Part shown: positions 39,530 through 47,827 of the stretch, piece after piece
Numbering within the stretch: the stretch's first letter is position 1
Layout of the letters: every line of letters starts with the position of its first letter
Source: Enterococcus sp. DIV0212c
GTDB lineage: Bacteria; Bacillota; Bacilli; Lactobacillales; Enterococcaceae
Length of the DNA stretch: 64,000 bases
Assembly (NCBI RefSeq): GCF_017377505.1
Contig: NZ_JAFREN010000004.1
Span: 124,001 to 188,000 of the forward strand
Reading direction: 5' to 3'
Notes under the pieces: model-generated
Databases searched by the model: none
What the model was told of the DNA's origin: nothing
Seen by the model: only the letters and a program-made list of their open reading frames with translations
Translations under genes and position numbers: made by a program

Positions 39530-39909
39530 GTTTTTGTTTGAAAGCTTCTTCTCTTCCTCTACAGCCATTGTGATTTCCACAACGGTTAAGTGTTTCATTA
39601 CCTGTCGATATATTATGATTTGCTCATGTCTGACAAAAATCAATGTTTAAGTTGGAGCTTAGCTGTACTACTCACCAATTTCAAAAAAAGTTTGTAAAAC
39701 AGAAGTATGTTTGTAGTAGTTTCTCAACTGACAGTAAATTATTCTTAATATTATAATATTTTGGGTAGAAAATTTAATATAATAAAAAAATTTTTACTCT
39801 CAATCAAAATTTATATTTTCCGTTCACTTATAGGAACTTTCAATAAAACACTCATTTTCTTTAACTAAAAAATGTTTGCTGAAACTAGGACATTCATTAA
39901 TATCTTCAT
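39530..39909 (-). pseudogene. Decayed second copy of the queC-carrier gene
   Basis: From the ATG at 39909 the frame reads MKILMNVLVSANIF-stop-LKK, matching MKKLMYIPVSANISLVEE of the intact gene. Upstream, the same AAGTGAGGTAC ribosome-binding region is kept. Further segments at 39745-39800 and 39530-39700 match the intact gene around 37410-37450 and 37000-37230 at the DNA level, with stops and large internal deletions. No carrier domain remains. It directly follows the BtrH-like gene at 39918, so BtrH-like and queC-carrier once formed a two-gene unit that was duplicated. Confidence 0.8.
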
Positions 39910-39917
39910 GAGGTACC

Positions 39918-41000
39918 TCACTTTTTAATAATTAATTTGAGTTTCAAGGTGAGATCAGCTAAAAAACTTTTTTCAACTTTTTCAATTATATCTATCAAAC
40001 TCAGACATTTTCCAAGTTTATTTTTATGAGATTTTTGAACATAATTTTTTAAACAAATTACTTCAAGTTGCTTAGAGTAGTTGATCATAATCTCAATACT
40101 ATCTTGATCCAAACCATCTAAAAGTAATTTATTTTCTATAAAAATAACTGCATCTTTCAGAATTTTAAAATGTGAAACTAGTAGACTACAAGACTGAACG
40201 GTTCTATACTCTCCCTGTTCAAATTCTGCCTTAAGATGTTTTCTCAAAAAATTGTATACACTGTTTCCACTACCTACCTCCAAAAGTTCTGTTTCTTCAA
40301 TTGGTCCACCTATTCCTTGAAGTCTGTGCGAAACTAAATGGAAAGAAGAAACTTGCTTTGATGAAAATTTGACATGTGTTGGATTAGAATACTCTTGAAT
40401 ATCATCAATAACGTTATTTAGATTAAATTCTAATTTTAATTTATTTGATTGAATTAAACTGGTTTTCCTTATCCAATCATCATTACCATCTTTTGGAAAA
40501 ATACCCATATATTTTTCTATAACTTCATATGCATTATAAACTTCATTTAAAGGTATCCACTGTACGCTATAGTGTTTAAAATCAAAAAAATCTCCCAATA
40601 ATACCCTTTCATTTTTTAGGTCAATGCCTATCACTATAGGACTATGAATTGTTATTTGCGCTTTAAAGTCATAAGCCTTAATTTTTGAAACATCAAGATC
40701 TAAAATTATATAGTATTTTTTAGATAGCATAGTAAACAAGAAATTACTAAATTGATTAATATTTCTGAATATTTCTTTTTCAATTTCAATATGATCTATT
40801 ACTTTTTCCTGTTTGATCTTTAAATAGGAATCATATATATGACCGTACTTTGTTTTTGTAATACTAAAACCTAGATTTAAAGCATTTAAACTTAAAAAAT
40901 TTTTTTGCTCTAAATTCATTGCAGCTAAACAAAATAAATGCGCATCATTTGTTGAAAAAGATATAAAAGGATTGCCATGAGATAATATTAATTCTTTCAA
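39918..41000 (-). CDS. BtrH-like protein 2 (putative aminoacyl/acyl transferase), 360 aa
   Basis: Same layout as the gene at 38382. The N-terminal domain has FLSLNALNLGF, KKYYIILDLDV and IHSPIVIGIDLKNERVLLGDFFDF, the His...GID...Asp pattern of C39-like and BtrH-type N-terminal domains. A helical C-terminal half follows. AGGAGTG precedes the ATG. The stop overlaps the ribosome-binding site of the queC relic. It is predicted to work on carrier-bound intermediates or to tailor the product. Function is not proved, and identity to the other copy is low. Confidence 0.5.
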   Translation of the reverse strand: MKELILSHGNPFISFSTNDAHLFCLAAMNLEQKNFLSLNALNLGFSITKTKYGHIYDSYLKIKQEKVIDHIEIEKEIFRNINQFSNFLFTMLSKKYYIILDLDVSKIKAYDFKAQITIHSPIVIGIDLKNERVLLGDFFDFKHYSVQWIPLNEVYNAYEVIEKYMGIFPKDGNDDWIRKTSLIQSNKLKLEFNLNNVIDDIQEYSNPTHVKFSSKQVSSFHLVSHRLQGIGGPIEETELLEVGSGNSVYNFLRKHLKAEFEQGEYRTVQSCSLLVSHFKILKDAVIFIENKLLLDGLDQDSIEIMINYSKQLEVICLKNYVQKSHKNKLGKCLSLIDIIEKVEKSFLADLTLKLKLIIKK

Positions 41001-41690
41001 TTCACTCCTCCTTAATTTGTCAAAACATACTCAATGCATTATAAAAAAATAGTAATCGGTTACAATTAAAATTCTACTCTTACTAAAAATAAAAAAACAT
41101 AGACAAACTATAGGAAAAAATGAACAAATTATAGTATTATTTTGTAAAAACCAAGAAAGATTTAAATTATTTATACTTCAAACAAACGAAAGCAATAAAT
41201 AGACTCTACTATTTTATTTAAATCACGGAACTTAAAAAATGGATATTAACAGTGAAAATCTTTACTTTACAAATAATATTTCTTTAAAAAATAATTATTC
41301 CTTTTAGATATTAATTTCTTAGAAAGTTATATTCTCATATATATCACAGCAACCCATCAAAAATAGCGATTAAGGTTACTGTATTTTCTTTTACTATTTT
41401 ACTTCCCTTCAAATATCTGCATTTTATCTACTTTAAAATTTCTTTATTCGTAATCGGATTGTCTTAACTATTCACTATCACTTAAGTCGATTTCTTTCTG
41501 TAATTACTCTCTGTGATCGTCACCAAATATTTATACCAAACGATTTCATCCGTATTTAATTTTCTTGGCTTCCCATCCTGTCCCATAATCGTTTTTCGTT
41601 TTCCTTAGTCATTTGTTCGTTCTTCTGTCGCAAATTTGGGTGTCACCTCATCTAATTCAATGGAAAACAAATTTCCTATTGTAAAATACA
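41001..41690. other. Degenerate region upstream of the integrase relic
   Basis: AT-rich with no intact gene. Around 41640-41465 on the minus strand a broken frame reads IMGQDGKPRKLNTDEIVWYKYLVTI, possibly a remnant of a mobile-element protein, which I cannot name. The promoter of the 39918-41000 gene should lie at 41020-41150. Confidence 0.45.
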
Positions 41691-41699
41691 TATTTTCTT

Positions 41700-42107
41700 C
41701 ACTACCAGCATATACCGAATTACAAAAAGGCGAAGCATTAGCTATTCAATTGGTATGTATAAATCTTGTAGATAAGATAGCAAAACTCTAGCTAGTGAAA
41801 AAAAGAGTTACTTATCCAAACTCCTAAAACAAAAGCCAACAATAGAGCTATTAGTGTCGATCAGCATACAGTTGATTTATTAAAGAATTAGCGAACAGCC
41901 CAATACCCAGAACTGAAATTACTTGATATACTGGCTGAACCAACTCAACTTATCTTCACAAATTTTGATAATCATTTGATGTACCCTAGAACACCACGAT
42001 CTTGATTAGATAGCTTCTACATTACAAATCCTAATGTGTTTAAAATTTCTCCTCTTAAGTTTAGACATACTCATGACTCACCTTTATTTGCTAGTAAAGC
42101 AAGTTAA
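41700..42107 (+). pseudogene. Tyrosine-recombinase (integrase) remnant
   Basis: Fragments of a phage/ICE-type integrase appear on the + strand. YTELQKGEALAIQ matches box I (TGLRxGEALAL). NRAISVDQHTVDLLKN-stop and TPRS-stop-LDSFYITN continue the catalytic domain. VFKISPLKFRHTHDSPLF matches the box II motif with R-x-x-H (here KFRHTH). Stops interrupt it, the box I Arg is Gln, and it ends before the catalytic Tyr. It is probably the integrase that brought in the element, now dead. The last part lies inside the 195-bp repeat. Confidence 0.8.
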
Positions 42108-42208
42108 AAAATCTGGACAAAAAAATCCCTACTCAAATGAGTAGGGATAAACGTTGTTATATCAATGTCTTTATGACTATTTGTTTAACGCTGTTTTAGC
42201 TTGGTCAG
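42014..42208. repeat. 195-bp direct repeat, right copy (island junction at rplT)
   Basis: Ungapped match of 24143-24337 with a few substitutions. It contains the integrase C-terminal codons, the rplT terminator and the last codons of intact rplT. Similarity stops within the rplT coding sequence at 42208, so the element used the rplT 3' end as its attachment site and re-created it. Confidence 0.88.
42117..42147 (-). terminator. Terminator of the infC-rpmI-rplT operon
   Basis: A perfect 10-bp stem (tccctactca/tgagtaggga, 2-nt loop) is followed by nine T on the minus strand, 30 bp past the rplT stop. A duplicate lies at 24246-24276. Confidence 0.9.
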
Positions 42209-42536
42209 CTAATGCAGTAAATGCTGCTGCATCGTTAACTGCTAATTCAGCTAACATTTTGCGGTTGATATCAATCTCTGCCAATTTCAAACCGTGCATT
42301 AATTTAGAATAGCTCAAGCCATTCATACGAGCTGCCGCATTGATACGAGCAATCCATAATTTACGGAAATCACGTTTCTTTTGACGACGATCTCTGTATG
42401 CATAACTGTATGATTTCATTACTTGTTCTTGTGCTGTTTTAAATAATGTATGTTTTGATCCATAATAGCCTTTCGCTAACTTAAGAATCTTTTTACGACG
42501 TTTACGGGCTACTACGCCACCTTTAACACGTGCCAT
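42177..42536 (-). CDS. rplT: Ribosomal protein L20
   Basis: A 119-aa large-subunit protein. The basic N-terminus ([28 protein letters not shown]) and the globular part ([34 protein letters not shown]) are typical. It binds 23S rRNA early in assembly and, in Firmicutes, represses its own operon through the leader. Its last codons form the attachment sequence of the genomic island; the coding sequence is intact. Confidence 0.98.
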   Translation of the reverse strand: MARVKGGVVARKRRKKILKLAKGYYGSKHTLFKTAQEQVMKSYSYAYRDRRQKKRDFRKLWIARINAAARMNGLSYSKLMHGLKLAEIDINRKMLAELAVNDAAAFTALADQAKTALNK

Positions 42537-42668
42537 GGTTAATTCCTCCTAAATATCTGTTGTCTCTATGAGTTATTTTAATTGCTAAGTTGTTGCATGA
42601 ATTATTTCATTCTCAAATTCAGCAAGCTTTATTACTAAACGCTTCAGGAAATCATCCTAAAAGCTTTT

Positions 42669-42869
42669 TTATTTCATTCTTGCTAATTGTTGACGAATAC
42701 GTTTGAAATCGCCTGATGAAACCATTCCTGCTTTACGCAATTGACGGCGTTGTTTTTTTGTTTTACCGTGGAAACGGTGACTTGTAAACGCACGGAATCT
42801 TTTTAACCCGCCGTTACCAGTACGTTTGAAACGTTTTGCTGATCCGCGGTGTGTTTTTTGTTTTGGCAT
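42669..42869 (-). CDS. rpmI: Ribosomal protein L35
   Basis: The 66-aa protein begins [20 protein letters not shown], the standard L35 start, so the ATG at 42869 is used (AGGAGG upstream) instead of the in-frame ATG at 42911. It is the middle gene of the infC-rpmI-rplT operon. Confidence 0.97.
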   Translation of the reverse strand: MPKQKTHRGSAKRFKRTGNGGLKRFRAFTSHRFHGKTKKQRRQLRKAGMVSSGDFKRIRQQLARMK

Positions 42870-42981
42870 GACTAATTTTCCTCCTACATTTTCATTTCGT
42901 ATACAGTTCAACTAAATTAGTTGAAAAAGTTGAACTAGCATCCTCAAAAAAATTTCATTAACTAATTATCAGCTTGTTAGC

Positions 42982-43503
42982 TTAATTTTCATTCTTCGGT
43001 GCCAGCGTTAGAAACATGCTGCGTCCGTCCATTTTCGCTTTTTGTTCAACTGTAGCGATATCTGCAGTTTCTTCAGCCAAGCGATCAAGAACTTTCTGAC
43101 CAATTTCTTTGTGGGTAATGGCACGGCCTTTGAAACGGATCGAAGCTTTCACTTTGTCCCCTTTTTCTAAGAATTTACGTGCATTACGAAGTTTTGTATT
43201 GAAGTCATTTATGTCAATTGTTGGACTTAAACGAACTTCTTTTACGTTGATCACTTTTTGTTTCTTACGAGCTTCACGCTCTTTCTTTTGCGTTTCGAAA
43301 CGGAATTTCCCGTAATCCATAATTCGCGCAACAGGAGGTTTCGCAGTAGGTGCTACTAGAACTAAATCCAAATTGGCAGTTTCAGCGATTTGTAATGCTT
43401 CCACTTTTGTTTTTACTCCTAATTGTTCTCCGTCTTGTCCGATCAAACGTAACTCGCGTGCACGAATGCCGTCGTTCACCATCATATCCTTTGCTATGGT
43501 CAT
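42982..43503 (-). CDS. infC: Translation initiation factor IF-3
   Basis: Binds the 30S subunit and polices start-codon choice. The N-domain ([22 protein letters not shown]), linker ([16 protein letters not shown]) and C-domain ([39 protein letters not shown]) are all present. The ATG at 43503 lies only 3 nt after GGAGG. The ATA at 43497 lies 9 nt after it and aligns with the AUU-type start of Bacillus infC, so the real start may be the rare codon AUA. The leader upstream suggests L20 control. Confidence 0.96.
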   Translation of the reverse strand: MTIAKDMMVNDGIRARELRLIGQDGEQLGVKTKVEALQIAETANLDLVLVAPTAKPPVARIMDYGKFRFETQKKEREARKKQKVINVKEVRLSPTIDINDFNTKLRNARKFLEKGDKVKASIRFKGRAITHKEIGQKVLDRLAEETADIATVEQKAKMDGRSMFLTLAPKNEN

Positions 43504-43743
43504 TCACCTCCAAGTTTATTAAGAGAAAATAAATGCTGAAACTCTTTCCTAAAGTCCGTTATTGTAAAAAACAATAAAAAACAGGCTCTGTATACAGATC
43601 CCGCGATTTTCTCGGACTCATATCAATTGATATAAAGAATCCAATATCCAGCCCAGTGACACTGTCAGCTAAGGCGAGAAGCGGGTGCTTCTGCTTTCAT
43701 TTCTCAACTTTAATAGTATATGATACATTCTTTCTTTTGTCAA
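43504..43743 (-). promoter_or_regulatory. L20-type leader with promoter and leader terminator
   Basis: The promoter is TTGACA (43738-43743), 17-bp spacer, TATACT (43715-43720). About 200 nt of leader follow, with a GC-richer structured core at 43600-43700. A terminator-like hairpin (ggatctg/cagagcc followed by a T-rich tract, about 43578-43602) comes before the infC ribosome-binding site. Position and layout match the Firmicute L20 leader, in which L20 binding favours termination. Confidence 0.8.
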
Positions 43744-43916
43744 TGATTTTTTTACTACCTATCCTAGATAAGCACTTTTTTAGCTATATATAACAGTGCG
43801 CCACAGAGGCATTCGTTTATTATATTTCAGGAATTCTAGTCACTATCATTTCTTGATATATACTTACCAGAAATCCCTAATTACAAATTAAATGTCAAAA
43901 AATACGTTAAAACGTT

Positions 43917-43966
43917 AAAAATTAGCGGTTCAGAATTCCTACTACTAATTCTGAACCGCTAATTTT
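43917..43966. terminator. Bidirectional terminator with 20-bp perfect arms
   Basis: The perfect arms 43917-43936 and 43947-43966 have a 10-nt loop and A/T-rich ends. It lies just past the stop of the secreted-protein gene. Confidence 0.85.
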
Positions 43967-43974
43967 AGTTTCTT

Positions 43975-44463
43975 TTAATTTTTAACAATACGTGCATGAG
44001 CATCAACTCTATAAGGCGTAAAGTCTGGTGGATAAATCGGACCAGTCTCAACACTTTCATAGGCAGTAACATCAAATTTGTATGATGAATCGTCTGCATT
44101 TATATCTGAAAATGTAACACTTTTAAATTTATTAACTGGCGTAAAAATTGATGTTGAACCTTCCGTGTACACCTTTCCAGAATCACTGCCCGTAACTTTA
44201 TAGAACACTTCATAAAAGAAGCTCGGGCTAGGCGAATTAAATTGTCTTCCTGGTGCTTTGTAATTAATTTTAAATAATTGAGTAGCCGGATCATACTCAG
44301 CGTTTACATTTTTTTCTTTTCCCGAAACGGCCCCCCATTTCCCATCTGGAAAAGTAGTAGTCAGGTTCCAGGTGTCATTTTGCTCGGCATGTGCTGCTAC
44401 TGGAAATAAAATACTAATCATTCCAGTAAGCATAGAAACGGTCATAAATTTCTTCACTTTCAT
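43975..44463 (-). CDS. Small secreted protein of unknown function, 162 aa
   Basis: A signal peptide (MKVKKFMTVSMLTGMISILFPVAAHA, cleavage after AHA) is followed by a beta-rich domain of about 135 residues with aromatic-rich strands (FFYEVFYKVTGSDSGKVYTEG). There is no anchor, lipobox or sorting signal. I recognise no family. GGAGAG precedes the start. It is monocistronic, with a strong terminator. Confidence 0.65.
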   Translation of the reverse strand: MKVKKFMTVSMLTGMISILFPVAAHAEQNDTWNLTTTFPDGKWGAVSGKEKNVNAEYDPATQLFKINYKAPGRQFNSPSPSFFYEVFYKVTGSDSGKVYTEGSTSIFTPVNKFKSVTFSDINADDSSYKFDVTAYESVETGPIYPPDFTPYRVDAHARIVKN

Positions 44464-44689
44464 CTCTCCATTCTTGTTTAAAGGTAATATTTTTCATTAC
44501 CTTTAAACATTATAAATGATAAATTTCAAAAAAACTTGAACATTTAATAAGAATAAAAGTATATTTTTAAAAAATATATGTGGATTTAATATCAAAAAAA
44601 TGATAACTTTTAAGTAATTCTATTGTATTTTTAGAAAGAAAGATATTACGAAGGGAAATATTCTATATTCTGCCTTTACTTTGCCATTT

Positions 44690-45490
44690 CTACTTTTTCA
44701 ATAATTCTTCAATCTTCAGCAACACACCACTTTCATCATTGGATAAAATAATTTCTTTAGCCGCTACTTTGACTTTCGGTTGCCCGTTACTCATGACATA
44801 GCTATATCCTGCATGTTTTAACATTTCCAGATCATTGCCGCTATCGCCAAAAGCTGCTACTTCATGATTTTTTATTCCCCACAACTCTTGTAATTTCATC
44901 AAGCCATGGGCTTTGTGAATACCAGGAATAATTAAATCAACATCACCATGCCCACTAGAAACAGGGATGACTCTATCACCTAAGGCTTCATGCAGCTGTC
45001 CTAAAACTTCTGCTACTTGCTCTACAGGAAAGCTCAATGCAAACTTAAATAAAGTATCGTCTTGAACTTTTAACAAATCTGGAACTTTTTTCAATCGATG
45101 ATAATATTTTCTGCCATGCTCTACAAATGAGGTAGGTTCGTCAGCTGCCAAGTAAGCACTATTTTTACCGCAAAGGATTGTATGTCCATCCTTAAATTTA
45201 GCCAAAATATGCAGAACTTCTCCAATAATTTTGGGATCGATTTCTCCACAAAAAATCTCATTGCCTTCACTGACAACATAGGCTCCATTTTCTGCTACAA
45301 AAGATAATTCATCTTCGATTTCTGGAAAAAAAGATTTAAGCTGGTAATATTGATTGCCGCTTGCCACAACAAAACGTATATCTTGTTGTTTCATTTGCTT
45401 ATAAAGCTGATTAAATTTCTTTCGATCATAGTCTTGTTGGCTATTCAAAAACGTTCCATCCATATCTACTGCAATCATTTTCACTGTCAT
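44690..45490 (-). CDS. Cof-type HAD-superfamily phosphatase
   Basis: Cytosolic sugar-phosphate or nucleotide phosphatase, 266 aa. Motif I is MIAVDMDGTFL (two Asp), motif II the Ser in VVASGN, motif III the Lys in IHKAHGLMKLQ, motif IV FGDSGNDLEML. It has a large C2-type cap. Substrate unknown. It follows another Cof-type gene by 14 bp, so the two form an operon. Confidence 0.9.
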   Translation of the reverse strand: MTVKMIAVDMDGTFLNSQQDYDRKKFNQLYKQMKQQDIRFVVASGNQYYQLKSFFPEIEDELSFVAENGAYVVSEGNEIFCGEIDPKIIGEVLHILAKFKDGHTILCGKNSAYLAADEPTSFVEHGRKYYHRLKKVPDLLKVQDDTLFKFALSFPVEQVAEVLGQLHEALGDRVIPVSSGHGDVDLIIPGIHKAHGLMKLQELWGIKNHEVAAFGDSGNDLEMLKHAGYSYVMSNGQPKVKVAAKEIILSNDESGVLLKIEELLKK

Positions 45491-45504
45491 TTTTCTACAT
45501 CCTT

Positions 45505-46290
45505 TCAGTCTAATAAACCAAAATGTTTTAATCCAAAGCGAATACCATCGTCTATGTGAGATTTGGTAATGAAATCAGCATGACTTTTTACATGTGCTGA
45601 GGCATTGTCCATAGCAATCGCTGTCTGAACTGCTTCAAACATACCTAAATCATTGTTTCCATCACCAAAAGCGAATGTCGGTAAGTGAGTTAAATTTAGT
45701 CTTTCAATTACTTGTTGAATCCCTACTTTTTTTGATTGCCCCTTCAATACAACAGCCATTGAATACGGACTATCCCTAAAAAAGGTCAATGTTTCAGAAA
45801 ATTTTTCCCGATATAAAGAATCTTTTTCTTCTTCTTCTGAAAAAAGATAACCCATGTAGATGTCATTTTTTTTATGAAAATCTTTTGAAATGAGCGGCAG
45901 CGGCGCATGATCTAATTGATATAATTTTTTCATACTTTCATTGGAGTAACATGCCGCATATTCTTCTTCTGTATAACAAGCTAATGAATGACCTAATGAT
46001 TTAGAAAACGCCATCAATTCTTGAATCTGCTTTAAAGGTATTGAATGTTTTGACACAACTTCGTTTTCAACCACATTAAACTGTCCATTTAAACTCACAT
46101 AAGAATCGATTGGCGTGTCTGAAGTAATTTGTTTGATTTCTTTTGGAGATCGGCCGCTTGCAATCAGTGGTAAGATATTGTTTTTCTTTAATTGTAAAAT
46201 TGCTTGGTGATTTTCTTTAGGAATTGTTGACTCTGTATCCAATAACGTACCATCTAGGTCAAAAAAGACCAGTGCTTTGTATTGTTTCAT
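45505..46290 (-). CDS. Cof-type HAD-superfamily phosphatase
   Basis: A 261-aa paralogue of the downstream gene. Motif I is FFDLDGTLLD, motif II LIASGR, motif IV AFGDGNNDLGMF. Lys in SKKVGIQQVIE is the motif III base. C2 cap present. AAAGGAG precedes the ATG. It lies downstream of the TldR guide-RNA region, separated from it by a hairpin terminator. Confidence 0.9.
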   Translation of the reverse strand: MKQYKALVFFDLDGTLLDTESTIPKENHQAILQLKKNNILPLIASGRSPKEIKQITSDTPIDSYVSLNGQFNVVENEVVSKHSIPLKQIQELMAFSKSLGHSLACYTEEEYAACYSNESMKKLYQLDHAPLPLISKDFHKKNDIYMGYLFSEEEEKDSLYREKFSETLTFFRDSPYSMAVVLKGQSKKVGIQQVIERLNLTHLPTFAFGDGNNDLGMFEAVQTAIAMDNASAHVKSHADFITKSHIDDGIRFGLKHFGLLD

Positions 46291-46344
46291 TAGGATTCTC
46301 CTTTTTATTTACTATTATTGTACTATACTTTTTTAACGACAGAA

Positions 46345-46401
46345 CAAAAAACTTCATTCTATATATTTAAGTAAAATATACTTCAATATATAAAACGAAG
46401 T
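46345..46401 (-). terminator. Terminator after the tldR / guide-RNA unit
   Basis: Long, nearly perfect arms (46351-46367 and 46385-46401; acttcattctatatatt and its partner) are followed on the minus strand by six T. It would end the guide-RNA transcript about 20 nt past the guide. Confidence 0.7.
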
Positions 46402-46417
46402 TCAACTTTTTATTTTT

Positions 46418-46560
46418 CATCAACTAATAATTAGTGAACTATTTCTATTACTAGAAATTTCCTAGAAAAAGATAAATGATCGACTAAACGCTATATCTAT
46501 CTTATATGCCCTAGGCTATCCCTGTAGTCCCTACAGTTCTTTTATTCATTTTCTATTTAA
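46418..46560 (-). ncRNA. Predicted guide RNA (omega-RNA-like) for the TnpB-like protein
   Basis: It follows and slightly overlaps the 3' end of the TnpB-like gene, where IS605-type omega RNAs lie. Elements seen: stem-loop CTGTAG-GGA-CTACAG (46536-46522) followed by GGGATAGCC; CCTAG and CTAGG segments that can pair as a pseudoknot; a final hairpin ATTTCTA-GTAA-TAGAAAT (46458-46441) then GTTCA, as at transposon right ends. The guide is then proposed to start at about 46433 (TAATTATTAGTTGATG). The exact scaffold-guide border is my inference. Confidence 0.6.
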
Positions 46561-47681
46561 TTAGCTACTGATTCTTTTAATCCTTGAACTAATACTTGTA
46601 TACTAGCTGCAGTTTCTGGATCCTGTATTCCTTTTTTTTCGTCAATATCTTGAATAAATATTTGGCTTATGCGTTTATTATCTGAATGTTCAGAACATTT
46701 TCCGCATGCAGAAACTTTGATCAATCTTTTATTATACCAAGAGGCTTTATATTCTAATTTGGATACAAACAGTGCCCAAGAGACATCTGAGATCCCACGA
46801 TGCAACTTATTATTTCTAAAAAAATCGGCTCGATGGATATCTTCAATGCAAATCAAATCATATTTTCTAACAATTTCTGTAGTGATCTTATTTAGAAAAT
46901 CGATTCGTTGATTCATTAGCTTTTCCCGCATTTTCGCTACTTTTAGTTTTTGTTTCTGATAATTCTTTTGTTGTGAAAGTTCTATTCCTTTTACTTTTGC
47001 AATTTCTTTACGCCTTGTTAATTTTCTTTCTTCTCTAGTGATCCGCTGTTCAAATTCTTTCGTATATTTATCATTGTCGATACGTCTACCATTTGATAAT
47101 ACAGCAAATTCAGAAGCTCCTAAAGTTATCCCGATTGCAGAATAAGTCTTCTCAACTATAGGAATGTCCTCTTCACAAAGAATCGAGACAAAATACTTTT
47201 TACTCGGAGTCAAAGAAATCGTTGCGGACTTTATTTTCCCTATTACTGGACGATGCATTTTCATTTTGATCAACGATTTTAGTTTAGGCACTTTTAAGTA
47301 TTTTTCGTCAATAATCTTAATCGTACCGTTTTGATTATTCGTTGTGTAAGATGTTACAGAGTTTTTCTTTTGTTTTAACTTAGGAAAACCAACTGATTTC
47401 TCTCTATGAAAATTTTTAAATGCCCGGTCCAAGTAAACTTGTGCGTTTGATAAGGCTAAACTGTCTACTTCCTTTAAACAAGGATGCTCTTTTTTGTATT
47501 GAGCTGGTGTTGGCAATTTAACTTTTAAACCAGGATTTTCTTTCAAATTTTTATATAATTGGATTCGTTCCTGTAATAAAAGATTATGCACAAGCCGTAC
47601 ACAAGAAAAAGTTTTTTTGATAAATTCTTCTTGCAATGAAGTAGGGTAAAGTCTGTATTTATACGCCTTTAATACCTTCAT
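46557..47681 (-). CDS. tldR: TnpB-like nuclease-dead protein (TldR candidate), oppF-associated
   Basis: A 374-aa relative of IS200/IS605 TnpB. The N-terminal wedge and helical parts (YKYRLYPTSLQEEFIKKTFSCVRLVHNLLL) are complete. In the RuvC domain the first Asp is Thr186 (GITLGASEFAVLSNG instead of GIDLG). Glu280 is kept (LICIEDIH). The last Asp (DRDxNAA) is lost (IQDPETAAS, Gln353/Pro355). One zinc CxxC pair (326-329) remains and the second is gone. There is no tnpA and no transposon ends. TnpB-like nuclease-dead repressors next to oppF are known from Enterococcus, so RNA-guided repression of opp is the likely role. AAGGTGG precedes the ATG. Confidence 0.85.
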   Translation of the reverse strand: MKVLKAYKYRLYPTSLQEEFIKKTFSCVRLVHNLLLQERIQLYKNLKENPGLKVKLPTPAQYKKEHPCLKEVDSLALSNAQVYLDRAFKNFHREKSVGFPKLKQKKNSVTSYTTNNQNGTIKIIDEKYLKVPKLKSLIKMKMHRPVIGKIKSATISLTPSKKYFVSILCEEDIPIVEKTYSAIGITLGASEFAVLSNGRRIDNDKYTKEFEQRITREERKLTRRKEIAKVKGIELSQQKNYQKQKLKVAKMREKLMNQRIDFLNKITTEIVRKYDLICIEDIHRADFFRNNKLHRGISDVSWALFVSKLEYKASWYNKRLIKVSACGKCSEHSDNKRISQIFIQDIDEKKGIQDPETAASIQVLVQGLKESVAN

Positions 47682-47770
47682 TATTTGACCACCTTAACAA
47701 GTAAGTGATGAAATATCGTGAAAAAATATTTCTATTAGTCATTTCTTATTTTTCATCCCGTTTTTTAAAA

Positions 47771-47810
47771 ATTCTAGCTAAGAAAAAATAGTGCTTTTTC
47801 CTAGCTAGGA
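47771..47810 (-). terminator. Hairpin between oppF and tldR
   Basis: The arms ctagctaagaaaaaa and tttttcctagctag are followed by a short T-run on the minus strand. It probably gives partial termination of the opp transcript before tldR. Confidence 0.55.
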
Positions 47811-47827
47811 TTTCGTTTGCAAAGCGA

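Noticed and set aside
41465..41640. Named replication or relaxase gene at the right end of the island
   Set aside because: A short broken frame (GQDGKPRKLNTDE) hints at a mobile-element protein, but it is too short and damaged to assign.
46345..46401. Guide sequence within the AT-rich segment after GTTGAAC
   Set aside because: This segment forms one arm of a long hairpin followed by six T, so it is better explained as a terminator. It also has no match near oppA.
46557..47681. Active IS605 transposon
   Set aside because: No tnpA, no clear left or right ends, and two catalytic acids of TnpB are missing.
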